A DNA stretch of 64,000 nt from Ehretia macrophylla (Eukaryota; Streptophyta; Magnoliopsida; Boraginales; Ehretiaceae): positions 25,885,853 through 25,949,852 of the forward strand of contig CM075773.1 of assembly GCA_037974665.1 (NCBI GenBank). Reading direction: 5' to 3'. Below are positions 21,725 to 32,678 of the stretch, in pieces. The first letter of the stretch is position 1. Each line of letters begins with the position of its first letter. The notes under the pieces are model-generated. The model saw nothing but the letters and a program-made list of their open reading frames with translations, had not been told where the DNA came from and made no database searches. Both the position numbers and the translations under genes were made by a program.

Positions 21725-22285
21725 GCTTATTCAATTTTTTTTGTCCCGGTTAGGCTTACCAAGATTCTTTATCCACCTCATTTCTATTACCGAAACCCAC
21801 GGCACCTTGGGCAAGACCACTTCGCTTCACATAGAGGCTGGGCCCGCAAACCATGGGCGTGGGGCTTGTGACCATGTCTCCGTCGCTCCAGTGCCCATAA
21901 CTTTTAATCCGTAAGGAGTTACGCGGCGTACAGCATACCGTTGGAAAGATCTCCGAGAGCTCTACGACGAAGCCAATAAGCCTGCTCGGCTGCGCCTATT
22001 TTTGAAGCCCAAAATCGAACATTTTCATCAATTTCGGGCCACTTTTCTTCTTTTGCTATGTTTTTTCATCCCGGATCGTACGTCGTGAGCATTTAAAAGG
22101 ACGACAACCAAACTTGAGGGATATTAGAGGGCCCTACAATGCGTCGATATCACGTCTTGCAAGGATGCTACGTTGTTGAAGTGGATGGGTTGTCGTTAAG
22201 CCTACTGGGCCTTTTCAATGGGCCATCTCTCTAGGCTAGGACTGTGAACCGTCAACACATAACGGAGCTTTGCCCTCAACATGAC

Positions 22286-22404
22286 GGGTGTGATCATACC
22301 AGCACTAATGCACCGAATCTCATCAGAACTCCGAAGTTAAACGTGCTTGGACGAGAGGAGTACTAGGATGGGTGACCCCCTGGGAAGTCCTCGTGTTGCA
22401 CCCC
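22286..22404 (+). rRNA. 5S rRNA: 5S rRNA gene, array copy 22
   Basis: About six substitutions: C6T, G31A, C35T, G56A, G66A, T73G. The second half from position 74 matches the consensus. Confidence 0.92.
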
Positions 22405-22964
22405 CCTTTTCAATTTTTTTTGCCCCGGTTAGGGTTGCCAAGATTCTTTATCCACCGGATTTCTATTACCGAATCCCACGGCACCTTGGGCAAGACAACT
22501 TAGTTTCACGTTAAGGCTGGGCCCGTAAACCGAGGGCGTGGGGCTTGTGACCAGGTATCCGTCGCTCCGGTGCCCATAACTTTTAATTCGTATGGAGTTA
22601 CGCAGCTCACGGAATACTATTAGAAAGCTGTCCAAGAGCTCTACGATCAGGGCAGCATGCTTCCTCGGCTACGCCTGTTTTCAGAGCCCAAAATCGAACG
22701 TTTTCATCAGTTTTGGTCCACTTTTCTTCTTTTGCTCAGTATTTCCTTCCTGAATCGTACGTCGTGAGCGGTTAAAAGGATGACAACCTAACTCGTAGGA
22801 TATTACAGGGCCCTACAACACGTCGATATCAGTTCTTACGAGGATGCTGCGTTGTTGAAGCGGATGGGTTGTTGTTAAGCCCATTGGGCCTTTTGAATGG
22901 GCCATCACTCTGGGCTGAGACTGTAAACTGTCAACACATAAAGGATTTGTGCCCTCAACATTAC

Positions 22965-23082
22965 AGGTGTGATCATACCAGCACAAATGCACTGGATCCC
23001 ATCAGAACTCTGAAGTTATGTGTGCTTGGGCGAGAGTAGTACTAGGATGGGTGACCCCTGGGAAGTCCTGGTATTGCACCCC
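22965..23082 (+). rRNA. 5S rRNA: 5S rRNA gene, array copy 23
   Basis: 118 bp with one C lost in the C-box region and about nine substitutions. Closest relative in the window is copy 18. Confidence 0.9.
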
Positions 23083-23642
23083 CATTTTAAATTTTTTTTG
23101 CCTTGGTTAGGGTTGCCAAGATTCTTTATCCACCGCATTTCTATTAGCGAATCCCACGGCATCTTGGGCAAGACAACTTCGCTTCACGTAGAGGCTGGGC
23201 GCGCAAACCAAGGGCGTGGGTCTTGTGACTAAGTCTCCGTCGCTCTGATGCCCATAACATTTAATCCGTAAGGAGTAACACGGTGCACAGCATACCGTTG
23301 GAAAGCTCTCTGAGAGCTCTACGACGAGGGCAGCAAACTTGCTCGGTTGTGCCTATTTTCGTAACCCAAAATCGAATGTTTTAATCAGTTTCGTTCCAAT
23401 TTTCTTCTTTTGCCCTTTTTTTCCATCCCGAATTGTACATCGTGAGCTATTAAAAGGATGACAACCTAACTCGTGGGATATTACAGTGCCCTACAACGTG
23501 TCGATATCACATCTTACAAGGAAGCTGCGTTGTTGAAGTGGATGCGTTGCCGTTAAGCCCGTTGGGCCTTTTGAATAGGCCATCTCTCTAGGCTGGGACT
23601 GTGAACCGTCAACACATAAAGGATTTGTGCCCTCAACATGAT

Positions 23643-23761
23643 GTGTGCGATCATACTAGCACTAATGCACCGGATCCCATCAGAACTCCGAAGTTAAGCG
23701 TGCTTGGGCGAGGGTAGCACAAGGATGGGTGACCCTTTTGGAAGTCCTGGTGTTGCACCCC
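23643..23761 (+). rRNA. 5S rRNA: 5S rRNA gene, array copy 24
   Basis: About nine substitutions; GACCCTTTTGG in the C-box region and GGGTAGCACAAGG are its marks. Pairs with copy 19. Confidence 0.9.
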
Positions 23762-24320
23762 TTTTTCAATTTCTTTTGTCCCAGTTAGGGTTGCCAAGAT
23801 TCTTTATCTACCGTATTTCTATTACCGAATCCTACAGCACTTTGGGCAAGACAACTTCGCTTCATGTAGAAGCTGGACCCGCAAACCAACGGCGTGGGGC
23901 TCATGACAAGGGCTCCGTCGCTCCGGTGCCCATAACTTTTAATCCGTAAGGAGTTACGCAGTTCACAACATACCGTTGGAAAGCTCTCCGAGAGCTCTAC
24001 GATGAGGGCACCAAGTCTGCTCGGCTACGCCGATTATCGGAGCCCAAAATTAAACGTTTTCATCAGTTTCAGGCCACTTTTCTTGTTTGGCTCTATTTTT
24101 CTATCCCGAATTGTACGTCGTGAGCTGTTAAAAGGACGACAACCTAACTCGCGGGATATTATCGGGCCCTACAACGCGTTGATATCACGTCTTACGAGGA
24201 TGTAGCGTTGTTGAAGCGGATGGGTAGTCGTTAAGCCCATTGGACGTTTTGAATTGGCCATCTCTCTGGGCTGGGACTGTGAACCATAAACACATAAAGG
24301 ATTTGGGCCCACAACATGAT

Positions 24321-24439
24321 AGGTGCGATCATACTAGCACTAATGCACTGGATCCCATCAGAACTTCGAAGTTAAGCTTGCTTGGGCGAGAGTAGTATAA
24401 GGATGGGTGACCCCCTGGGAAGTCCTCGTGTAGCACCCC
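24321..24439 (+). rRNA. 5S rRNA: 5S rRNA gene, array copy 25
   Basis: About eight substitutions: G1A, C15T, C29T, C46T, G58T, C78T, T79A, T112A. Pairs with copies 15 and 20. Confidence 0.9.
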
Positions 24440-24998
24440 CTTTTCAATTGTTTTTGCCCCGGTTAGGGTTGCCCATATACTTTATCCACCACATTTTTAT
24501 TACCGAATCTCTCAGTACCTTGGGCAAGACAACTTCGCTTCACGTAGAGGTTGGGCCGGCAAACCGACAGCGTGGGGCTTGGGACTTGGTCTTCGTCGCT
24601 CCGGTGCCCATAACTTTTGATCCGTAAGGAGTTACGCGGCGCACAGCATACAGTTGGAAAGCTCTCCGAGAGCTCTACAACGCGGGAAACAAGCCTGCTC
24701 GACTGCGCCTATTTTCAGATCCCAAAATTGAACGTTTTCATCAGTTTCACGACACTTTTCTTCTTTTGTGCTATTTTTCCATCCCGGATCGTACATCGTG
24801 AGCCGCGAAAAGGACGACAACCTAACTCGCGGGATATTAGAGGGCCTTAGAACGCGTCGATATCATGTCTTGCGAGGATGCTACGTTGTTGAAATGGATG
24901 GGTTGTCGTTAAGCCCACTAGGCCTTTTGAATGGGCCATCTCTCTGGGCTGGGACTGTGAACCGTCAACACGTAAAGGATTTGAGCCTTCAACATGAC

Positions 24999-25117
24999 GG
25001 GTATGATCATACCACCACTAATGCACCAGATCCCATCAGAACTCAGAAGTTAAGCTTGTTTGGGCGAGAGTAGTACTAGGATGGGTGACCCCATGCGACA
25101 TCCTCGTGTTGCACTCA
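24999..25117 (+). rRNA. 5S rRNA: 5S rRNA gene, array copy 26
   Basis: About thirteen substitutions, including ATGCGACATCC in the C-box region and CACTCA at the end. Confidence 0.88.
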
Positions 25118-25676
25118 GCTTTTCAATTTTTTTTGCCCGGGTTGGGGTTGCCAAGATGCTTTAGCCATCACATTTCTATTACCAAATCCCACAGCACTTT
25201 GGGCAAGACAACTTCGGTTCACGTAGAGGTTTGGCCTGCAAACCGAGGGCGTGGGGCTTGGCACCATGTCTCTGTCGCTCCGGAGCCCATAACTTTTGAT
25301 CCGTAAGGAGTTACGCGGCGCACAACATACAGTTGGAAAGCTCTCTGAGAGCTCTACGACGGGGGCAGCAAGCTTGCTTAGCTGCGCCTATTTTCGTACC
25401 CAAAATTGAACGTTTTCATCAGTTTCAAGCCACTTTTCTTCTTTTGCTCTATTTTTCCATCCCGAATCGTACGTCGTGAGCTGTTAAAAGGACGACAACC
25501 TAACTCGCGAGAAATTACAGGGCCCTACAACACGTCGATATCACGTCTTACGAGGATACTGCGTTGTTGAAGTGGATGGGTTGTCGTTAAGCTCATTGGG
25601 CCTCTTGACTGGGCCATCTCTCTGGGCTGGGACTGTGAACCGTCAACACATAAAGGATTTGTGCCAACAACATGAT

Positions 25677-25795
25677 AGGTGCGATCATACTAGTACTAAT
25701 GTACCGGATCCCATCAGAACTTAGAAGTTAAGCATCCTTGGGCGAGAGTAGTACTAGGATGGGTGACCCCGTAGGAAGTCCTCGTGTTGCACCCC
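25677..25795 (+). rRNA. 5S rRNA: 5S rRNA gene, array copy 27
   Basis: About ten substitutions, including AACTTAGAAG at 43-52 and CATCCTTGGG in the A-box region. The 3' end is consensus. Confidence 0.9.
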
Positions 25796-26355
25796 GCTTT
25801 TCAATTTTTTTTGCTCCGGTTAGGGTTGCCAAGATACTTTATCCACCACATTTCTATTACCGAATCTCTCGGTACCTTGGACAAGACAACTTCGGTTCGG
25901 GTAGAGGCTGGGCCCACAAACCGAGTGCGTGGGACTTGTGACAAGGTCTCCATCGCTCAGGTGCCGATAACTTTTAATCCGTAAGGAGTAACGCGGCGCA
26001 CAACATACAGTTGAAAAGCTCTCCGAGAGCTCTACGACGGGGGTACAAAACCTGCTCGGCTGCGCTTGTTTTTGGAGCCCAAAATTGAACGTTTTCATCA
26101 GTTTTGGGCCACTTTTCTTCTTTTGTTTTGTATTTTCATCCCGGATCGTACATCATGAGTAGTTAAAAGGACAACAACCTAACTCGCGAGATATTAGAGG
26201 GCCTTACAATGCTTCGATATCACGTCTTGCGAGGATGCTGCGTTGTTGAAGTGGATGGGTTGTTGTTATGCCCATTGGACCTTTTTAATGGGCCATCTCT
26301 CTGGGCTGGGACTGTGAACCGTCAACAAATAAAGGATTTGAGCCCACAACATGAC

Positions 26356-26474
26356 GAGTGAGATCATACCAGCACTAATGCACCGGATCCCATCAGAACT
26401 CCGAAGTTAAGTGTGCTTGGGCGAGAGTAGTACTAGGATGGGTGACCCCTTGCGAAGTCCTCGTGTTGCACCCC
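26356..26474 (+). rRNA. 5S rRNA: 5S rRNA gene, array copy 28
   Basis: About five substitutions: G2A, C6A, C57T, C95T, G98C. The following spacer resembles that of copy 38, beyond the gypsy insertion. Confidence 0.92.
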
Positions 26475-27037
26475 CCCTTTTCAATTTTTTTTTACTCCGG
26501 TTAAGGTTGCCAAGATTCTTTTATCCCCCACATTTATATTATCGAATCTCTCGGCAGCTTGGGCAAGACAACTTCGCATCACGTAGAGGCGGGGCCCGCA
26601 AACCGAGGGCGTGTTGCTTGTGACAAAGTCTCCATCGCTCCAGTGCTGATAACTTTTAATCCGTAAGGAGTAACGCAATGCACAGCATACCGTTGGAAAG
26701 CTCTCCAAGAGCTCTACGATAGGGGCAGCAAGCCTACTCCACTGCGCCCATTTTTTGAGCCCAAAATCGAACATTTTCATCAGTTTTGGGCCACTTTTCT
26801 TCTTTTGCTCTGTTTTTCGATCCCAGATCGTACTTCGTGAGCTGTTAAAAGTATGACTACCTAGCTCGCGGGACATTAGAAGGCCCTACAACGTGTTGAT
26901 ATCACGTCTTGCGAGGATGTTGCGTTGTTGAAGTAGATGGGTTGTCGTTAAGCCTACTCGGCCTTGTGAATGGGACATTTCTCTGTGTTGGGACGGTGAA
27001 CCGTCAACATATAAAGGATATATGCCCTCAACATGAC

Positions 27038-27156
27038 GGGTGGGATCATATCAGAAGTAATACACTGGATCCCATCAGAACTCCGAAGTTAAGTGTGCTT
27101 GGGCGAGAGTAGTACGAGGATGGGTAACCCCCTAGGAAGTCCTCGTGTTGCACCCC
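27038..27156 (+). rRNA. 5S rRNA: 5S rRNA gene, array copy 29
   Basis: About ten substitutions, mostly in the first 30 bases (ATATCAGAAGTAATACACTG). The control region is near consensus. The spacer carries AATCCGAAAGGAGTT, shared with copy 32 and, with one change, copy 39. Confidence 0.9.
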
Positions 27157-27708
27157 CCTTTTTTTTACTCCGGTTAGGGTTGCCAAGAATCTTTATCCGC
27201 TGCATTTCTATTACCGAATCCCACGGCACCTTGGGCAAGACAACTTCGCTTCACGTAGAGGCTGCGCCCGCATACCGAGGGCGTGGGGTTTGTGACCAGG
27301 TCGCCGTCACTCCGGTGCCCATAACTTTTAATCCGAAAGGAGTTACGTAGCGTACAACATACCGTTGGAAAGCTCTCCGAGAGCTCTACGACGGGGGCAG
27401 CAAGCCTGCTTAGCTGCGCCTATTTTTAAGCCCCAAATTGAACGTTTTCATCAGTTTTGGGCTACTTTTCTTGTTTTGCTTTATTTTTCAGTCTTGAATC
27501 GTACGTCGTGAGCTATTAAAAGGACGACAACCTAACTCGCGCGATATAACATGGCCCTACAATGCATCGATATCACGTCTTACGAGGATGCTGCGTTGTT
27601 GAAGCGGATGGGTTGTCGTTAAGCCCACTAGGCCTTTTGAATAGGCCATCGCTCGGGGCTGGGACTGTGAACCGTCAACACATAAAGGATTTGTGCCCTC
27701 AACATGAC

Positions 27709-27827
27709 GGGTAGGATCATACCAGTACTAATGCACCGGATCCCATCAGAACTTCGAAGTTAAGCGTGCTTGGGCGAGAGTAGTACTAAGATGGGTGACC
27801 CGCTAGGAAGTCCTCGTGTTGCACTCC
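27709..27827 (+). rRNA. 5S rRNA: 5S rRNA gene, array copy 30
   Basis: About eight substitutions. GTACTAAGATGGG is shared with copies 33 and 40. The preceding unit is 671 bp. Confidence 0.91.
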
Positions 27828-28387
27828 CCTTTTCAATTGTTATTTGCCCCGGTTAGGGTTGCCAAGATTCTTTATCCACCGCATTTCTATTACCGAATCC
27901 CACGGCATCTTGGGCAAGACAACTTCGCTTTACGTAGAGCCTGGGCCCGCAAACCGTGGGCGTGGGGCCTGTGACTAGGTCTTCTCGCTTCGGTGCCCTT
28001 AACTTTTAATCCGTAAGGAGTTACGCAGCTCACAACATACCGTTGGAAAGCTCTCCGAGAGCTCTACGTCGAACGCAGCAAGCATGCTCCGCTGCGGCTA
28101 TTCTCCGAGCTCAAAATCAAACATTTTCATCAATTTCGGGCCGCTTTTCTTCTTTTGCTCTATTTTTCCTTCCTGAATCGTACGTCGTGAGCTGTTAAAA
28201 GGACGACAACCTAACTAGTGGGATATTACAGGGCTCTACAACACATCAATATCACGTCTTACGAGGATGCTTAGTTGTTGAAGCGGATGGGTTGTCGTTA
28301 AGCCCATTTGGCCTTTTCAATGGGTCATCTCTCTGGGCTGGGACTGTGAACCATCAACACATAAAGGATTTGTGCCCACAACATGAC

Positions 28388-28506
28388 AGGTGCTATCATA
28401 CCAGTACTAATGTACCGGATCTCATCAGAACTCCGAAGTTAAGAGTGCTTGGGCGAGAGTAATACTAGGATGGGTGACCCCTTGGGAAGTCCTCGTGTAG
28501 TACCCC
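28388..28506 (+). rRNA. 5S rRNA: 5S rRNA gene, array copy 31
   Basis: About ten substitutions, including GCTATC at 5-10, AAGAGTGC in the A-box region and TAGTACCCC at the 3' end. Confidence 0.9.
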
Positions 28507-29068
28507 CCATTTTCAAATGTTTTTGCCCCGGTTAGGGTTGCCAAGATACTTTATCCACCAAATTTCTATTACCGAATCCCTCGATACCTTGGGCAAGACA
28601 ACTTCGCTTCACGTAGAGGCTAGGCCCGCAAAACCGAGGGCGTAGGGCTTGTGAACAGGTATTTGTCAAACCGGTGCCCATAACTTTTGATCCATAAGGA
28701 GTTATGCGGCGCACAGCATACCGTTAGAAAGCTCTCTAAGAGCTCTACGACGGGGGAAACAAGCCTAATGGGTTGCGCCTATTTTCAAAACCCAAAATTG
28801 AACATTTTCATTAGTTTCGGGCCACTTTTCTTCTTTTGCACTATTTTTCCATCCCGAGTCGTACAGCGTGAGCTGTTAGAAGGACAACAACCTAACTCAC
28901 GGGACATTAGAGGGCCCTACAATGCCTCGATATCACGTCTTGTGAGGATGCTGTGTTGTTGAAGTGGATGGGTTATCGTTAAGCCCACTCAGCCTTTTGA
29001 ATGGGCCATCTCTTTGGGTTGGGACTGTGAACCGTCAACACATAAAGGATTTGTGTCCTCAACATGAC

Positions 29069-29187
29069 GGGTGGGATCATACCAGCACTAATTCACCAGT
29101 TCGCATCAGAACTACGAAGTTAAGCGTGCTTGGGCAAGAGTAGTACTATGATGGGTGACCCCATGGGAAGTCCTCGTGTTGCACCTC
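29069..29187 (+). rRNA. 5S rRNA: 5S rRNA gene, array copy 32
   Basis: About ten substitutions, with the usually invariant CACCGGATCCCATC changed to CACCAGTTCGCATC. Confidence 0.9.
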
Positions 29188-29745
29188 ATTTTTCAATTTT
29201 TTTGCCCCGGTTAGGGATGCCAAGATTCTTTATCCACCGCATTTCTATTTCCGAATCCCACGGCACCTTGGGCAAGACAACTTCGCTTCACGTAGAGGCT
29301 GGGCCTACATACCGAGGGCATGGGGCTTGTGACCAAGTCTCCGTCGCTGCGGTGCCCATAACTTTTAATCCGAAAGGAGTTACACAGCGTACAACATACC
29401 GTTGGAAAGCTCTCTGAGAGCTCTACGACGGGTGCAGCAAGCTTGCTCTGCTGCGCCTATTTTTAAGCCCTAAATCTAATGTTTTCATCATTTTTGGGTT
29501 ACTTTTCTTCTTTTACTCTATTTTACCATCATGAATCGTACGTCGTGAGCTGTTAAAAGGATGACAACCTAACTCGTGGGATATAACATAGCCCTACAAT
29601 GCATCGATATCACATCTTACGAGGATACTGCGTTGTTGAAGCGGATGGGTTGTCGTTTAGCCCACTAAGCCTTTTGAATAGGCCATCGCTTTGGGCTGGG
29701 ACTGTGAACCGTCAACACATAAAGGATTTTTGCCCTCAACATGAC

Positions 29746-29864
29746 GGGTGGGATCATACCAGCACTAATGCACCGGATCCCATCAGAACTTCGAAGTTAA
29801 GCTTGCTTGGGCGAGAGTAGTACTAAGATGGGTAACCCCTTGGGAAGTCCTCGTATTGCACCCC
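29746..29864 (+). rRNA. 5S rRNA: 5S rRNA gene, array copy 33
   Basis: About seven substitutions: C6G, C46T, G58T, G81A, G89A, C95T, G110A. Pairs with copy 30. Confidence 0.91.
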
Positions 29865-30338
29865 CCTTTTCATTTTTTTTTGCCCTGGTTAGGGTTGCCA
29901 AGATTCTTTATCGACCGTATTTCTATTACCGAATCCCACGACACCTTGGTAAAGACAACTTCGCTTCACGTAGAGGCTGGGCCCGCAAATCGTGGGCGTG
30001 GGGCTTGTGACTAGGTCTCCATCGCTCCGGTGTCCATAACTTTTAATTCGTAAGAAGTTATGTAGCGCACAACATACCATTGAAAATCTCTCCGAGAGCA
30101 CTATGACGGAGGCTGCAAGCCTGCTCGACTGCACCTATTCTCGAAGCCCAAAATCAAACTTTTTCATCAGTTTCGGGCCATTTTTTTGCTTTTTCTCTAT
30201 TTTTTCATCCCGAATCGTACGTCGTGAGCTGTTAAAAGGACGACAACCTAATTCATGGGATATTACAGGGCCCTACAATGCTTCGATATCACGTCTTGCA
30301 AGGATACTGTGTTGTTGAAGCGGATGGGTTGTCGTTAA

Positions 30339-30362
30339 GCCCATTGGGCCTTTTGAATGGGC
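30339..30362. promoter_or_regulatory. Paired TGGGCC hairpin upstream of 5S gene (representative)
   Basis: GCCCATT at 30339-30345 and AATGGGC at 30356-30362 form a perfect 7 bp inverted repeat about 63-86 bases before copy 34. TGGGCC occurs twice, matching the plant site II element (TGGGCY) that TCP factors bind in ribosomal-protein gene promoters. The same arrangement recurs, with decay, ahead of most 5S copies. Function here is inference. Confidence 0.45.
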
Positions 30363-30424
30363 CATGTCTCTGGGTTGGAACTGTGAACCATCAATACATA
30401 AAGGATTTGGGCCCACAACATGAC

Positions 30425-30542
30425 GGGTGCGATCATACAGCACTAATGCACCGGATCCCATTAGAACTCCGAAGTTAAGTGTGCTTGGGCGAGAGTAGTA
30501 CCAAGATGGGTGACCCCTAGGGAAGTCCTTTTGTAGCACCCC
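30425..30542 (+). rRNA. 5S rRNA: 5S rRNA gene, array copy 34
   Basis: 118 bp (one C lost in ATACAGCAC) and about eight substitutions, including TCCTTTTGTAGC near the end. Confidence 0.9.
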
Positions 30543-31102
30543 TCATTTTCAAATGTTTTTGCCCCGGTTAGGGTTGCCAAGATAATTTATCCAATACATT
30601 TCTATTTCCGAATACCTCGACACCTTGAGCAAGACAACTTCGCTTCACGTAGAGGCTGGGCCTGCAAACCGATGTCGTTGGGCTTGTGACGAGGTCTCTG
30701 TCGCTCTGGTGCCCATAACTTTTAATTCGTAAGGAGTTACGCGGCGCACAGTATGCCGTTGCAAAGCTCTCTGAGAGCTCTACGATGGGGGTAGCAAGCC
30801 TGCTCGGCTGTGCCAATTTTTGGAGCCCAAAATTGAATGTTTTCATAAGTTTCGGTCTATTTTTCTTCATTTGCTCTGTTTTTTCATCCGGATCGTATGT
30901 CTTGAGCTGTTAAAAGGACGACAACCAAACTCGCGGGATATTAGAGGGCGCTACAACGCGTCAATATCATGTCTTGTGAGGATGCTGCATTGTTGAAGTG
31001 GATGGGGTGTCGTTAAGCCCACTGGGCGTTTTTAATTGGCCATTTCTCTGGGCTGGGATTGTGAACCGTCAACACATAAAGGATTTTTTCCCTCAACATG
31101 AC

Positions 31103-31221
31103 GGGTGTGATCATACCAGCAATAATGCATCGGATCCCATCAGAACTTCGAAGTTAAACGTGCTTGGGCAAGAGGAGTACTAGGATGGGTGACCCCCTAG
31201 GAAGTCCTTGTGTTGCACCCC
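31103..31221 (+). rRNA. 5S rRNA: 5S rRNA gene, array copy 35
   Basis: About nine substitutions. TTAAACG and GAGGAGTAC match copies 17 and 22, an isolated recurrence outside the five-unit block. Confidence 0.91.
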
Positions 31222-31781
31222 TCTTTTCAATTTTTTTTGCCCCAGTTACGGTTGCCAAGATTCTTTATCCACCGGATTTCTATTACCAAATCCCACGACA
31301 CATTGGGCAAGACAACTTCGTTTCACGTTGAGGCTGGGCCTGCAAACCGAGGGCGTGGGGCTTGTCACCAGGTCTCCGTCGCTCCGGTGCCCATAACTTT
31401 TAATCAGTAAGGAGTTACGCGGCGTGCAGTATACCGTTGAAAAGCTCTCCAAGAGCTCTACGACGGGGGCAGTAAGCCTACTCGGCTGCGCCTGTTTTCG
31501 GAGCCCAAAATCGAACAATTTCATCAGTTTCGGTCTACTTTTCTTCTTTTGCTCGGTTTTTCCGTCCTGGATCATATGTCGTGAGCTGTTAAATGGATGA
31601 GAACCGAACTGGCGGGACATTAGAGGGCCTTACAATGCATCGATATCAAGTCTTGCGAGGATGCTGCGTTGTTGAAGGGGATAGGTTGTCGTTAAGCCCG
31701 TTGGGCCTTTTGAATGGGCCATCTCTCTGGGATGGGACTGTGAACTGTTAACACATAAAGGATTTGTGTCCACAACATGGC

Positions 31782-31899
31782 GGGTGCGATCATACCAGTA
31801 CTAATGCACCGGATCCCATCAGAACTCCAAAGTTAAGCGTGCTTGGGCGAGAGTAGTACTAGGATGGGTTACCCTTGGGAAGTCCTGGTATTGCACCCC
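31782..31899 (+). rRNA. 5S rRNA: 5S rRNA gene, array copy 36
   Basis: 118 bp (one C lost in TTACCCTTGGG) and about six substitutions. The 3' part matches the type of copies 18 and 23. It directly follows a copy-17-like gene (copy 35), as in the five-unit repeat. Confidence 0.91.
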
Positions 31900-32460
31900 T
31901 ATTTTCAATTTTTTTTGCCCCGGTTAGGGTTGCCAAGATTCTTTGTCCACCACATTTCTATTAGCAAATCCCACGGCACCTTGGGCAAGACAACTTCGCT
32001 TCACGTAGAGGCTGGGCCCGCAAACCGAGGGCGTGGGTCTTGTGACCAGGTCTGCATCGCTTCGATGCCCATAACTTTTAATCCGTAAGGACTTACGCAG
32101 CGCACAGCATACCGTTAGAAAGCTCTCCGAGAGCTCTACGACCGGCGTAGTAAGCCTGCTCGGTTGCGCCTATTTTCAGAACCCAAAATCCAATGTTTTC
32201 ATCAATTTTGGGCCATTTTTCTTCATTTTGCTCTATTTTTTCATCCCTAATTGTACGTCGTGAGCTGTTAAAAGGAAGACAACCTAACTCGCGGGATAAT
32301 ACAGGGTCGTACAATGCGTCGATATCTCATCTTACGAGGATACTGCGTTGTTGAAGCGGATAGGTTGTTGTTAAGCCCATTGGGCCTTTTGAATTGGCCA
32401 TCTCTCTGGGCTGGGACTGTGAACCGTCAGCAGATAAAGGATTTGTGTCCACGTCATGTT

Positions 32461-32579
32461 GGGTGCAATGATAATAACACTAATGCACCGGATCCCATCA
32501 AAACTTCGATGTTAAGCGTTCTTGGGCAAGAGTAGTACAAGGATGGGTGACCCCTTGGGAAGTCCTTGTGTAGCACCCC
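32461..32579 (+). rRNA. 5S rRNA: 5S rRNA gene, array copy 37
   Basis: About fourteen substitutions, including ATGATAATAACAC at 8-20 and GATGTTAAGCGTTCTTGGG in the A-box region. The gypsy element starts 218 bases after this gene's first base. Confidence 0.87.
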
Positions 32580-32678
32580 CCCATTTTCAATTGTTTTGCC
32601 CTGGTTAGGGTTGCCAAGATAATTTATCCACCACATTTCTATTACAGAATCTCTCGGCACCTTGGGCAAGACAACTTC

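Larger units (their letters stand above)
20251..23642 (+). repeat. Five-unit 5S higher-order repeat, copy B
   Basis: Units of copies 19-23, each most like the unit ~3391 bp to its left. The marks extend into the spacers (for example CAATTTCTTTTGTCC after copies 19 and 24, and CCCATTTTAAATTTTTTT after copies 18 and 23), so the duplication covered whole units. Confidence 0.78.
23643..24998 (+). repeat. Five-unit 5S higher-order repeat, partial copy C
   Basis: Two units (copies 24 and 25), with the spacer up to copy 26, continue the five-unit order seen at 16862 and 20251. The register is lost after about 24998, where the copy 26 gene and its following spacer no longer match copies 16 and 21 closely. 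Confidence 0.65.
27038..28640 (+). repeat. Three-unit 5S higher-order repeat, copy A
   Basis: The units of copies 29, 30 and the start of 31 share private variants with copies 32, 33 and 34 at offsets of 2031-2037 bp. Examples are AATCCGAAAGGAGTT, GGATATAACAT.GCCCTACAA, GTACTAAGATGGGT and CATTTTCAAATGTTTTTGCC. The right boundary is approximate. Confidence 0.65.
29069..30670 (+). repeat. Three-unit 5S higher-order repeat, copy B
   Basis: Partner of the block at 27038. The match fades in the spacer after copy 34. Similar unit types reappear at 59848-61324, on the far side of the gypsy insertion (copies 38-40 resemble 28-30). Confidence 0.62.
10442..32678 (+). repeat. 5S rDNA tandem array, main block
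   Basis: This block holds 33 consecutive 5S genes, all in the same direction, with start-to-start distances of 665-682 bp and mostly 676-681. Each unit is ~119 bp of gene plus ~559 bp of spacer. Spacers keep a fixed order of motifs: T-run, GGTTAGGGTTGCC, CATAACTTTTAATCCG, TTGGAAAGCTCT, GACAACCTAACTCGCGGGAT, a TGGGCC pair, then ATAAAG at -27. Units differ from each other by many point changes. The block ends where a gypsy LTR interrupts the spacer of the last unit, 218 bases after its gene start. Nothing but 5S units was seen in it. Confidence 0.95.

Noticed and set aside
2779-32669. Dozens of short frames on both strands of the 5S array with similar peptides
   Set aside because: The peptides recur because the 678 bp unit recurs. 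They cross the 5S gene and spacer, start and stop at different places in each unit, and are shadows of the repeat.
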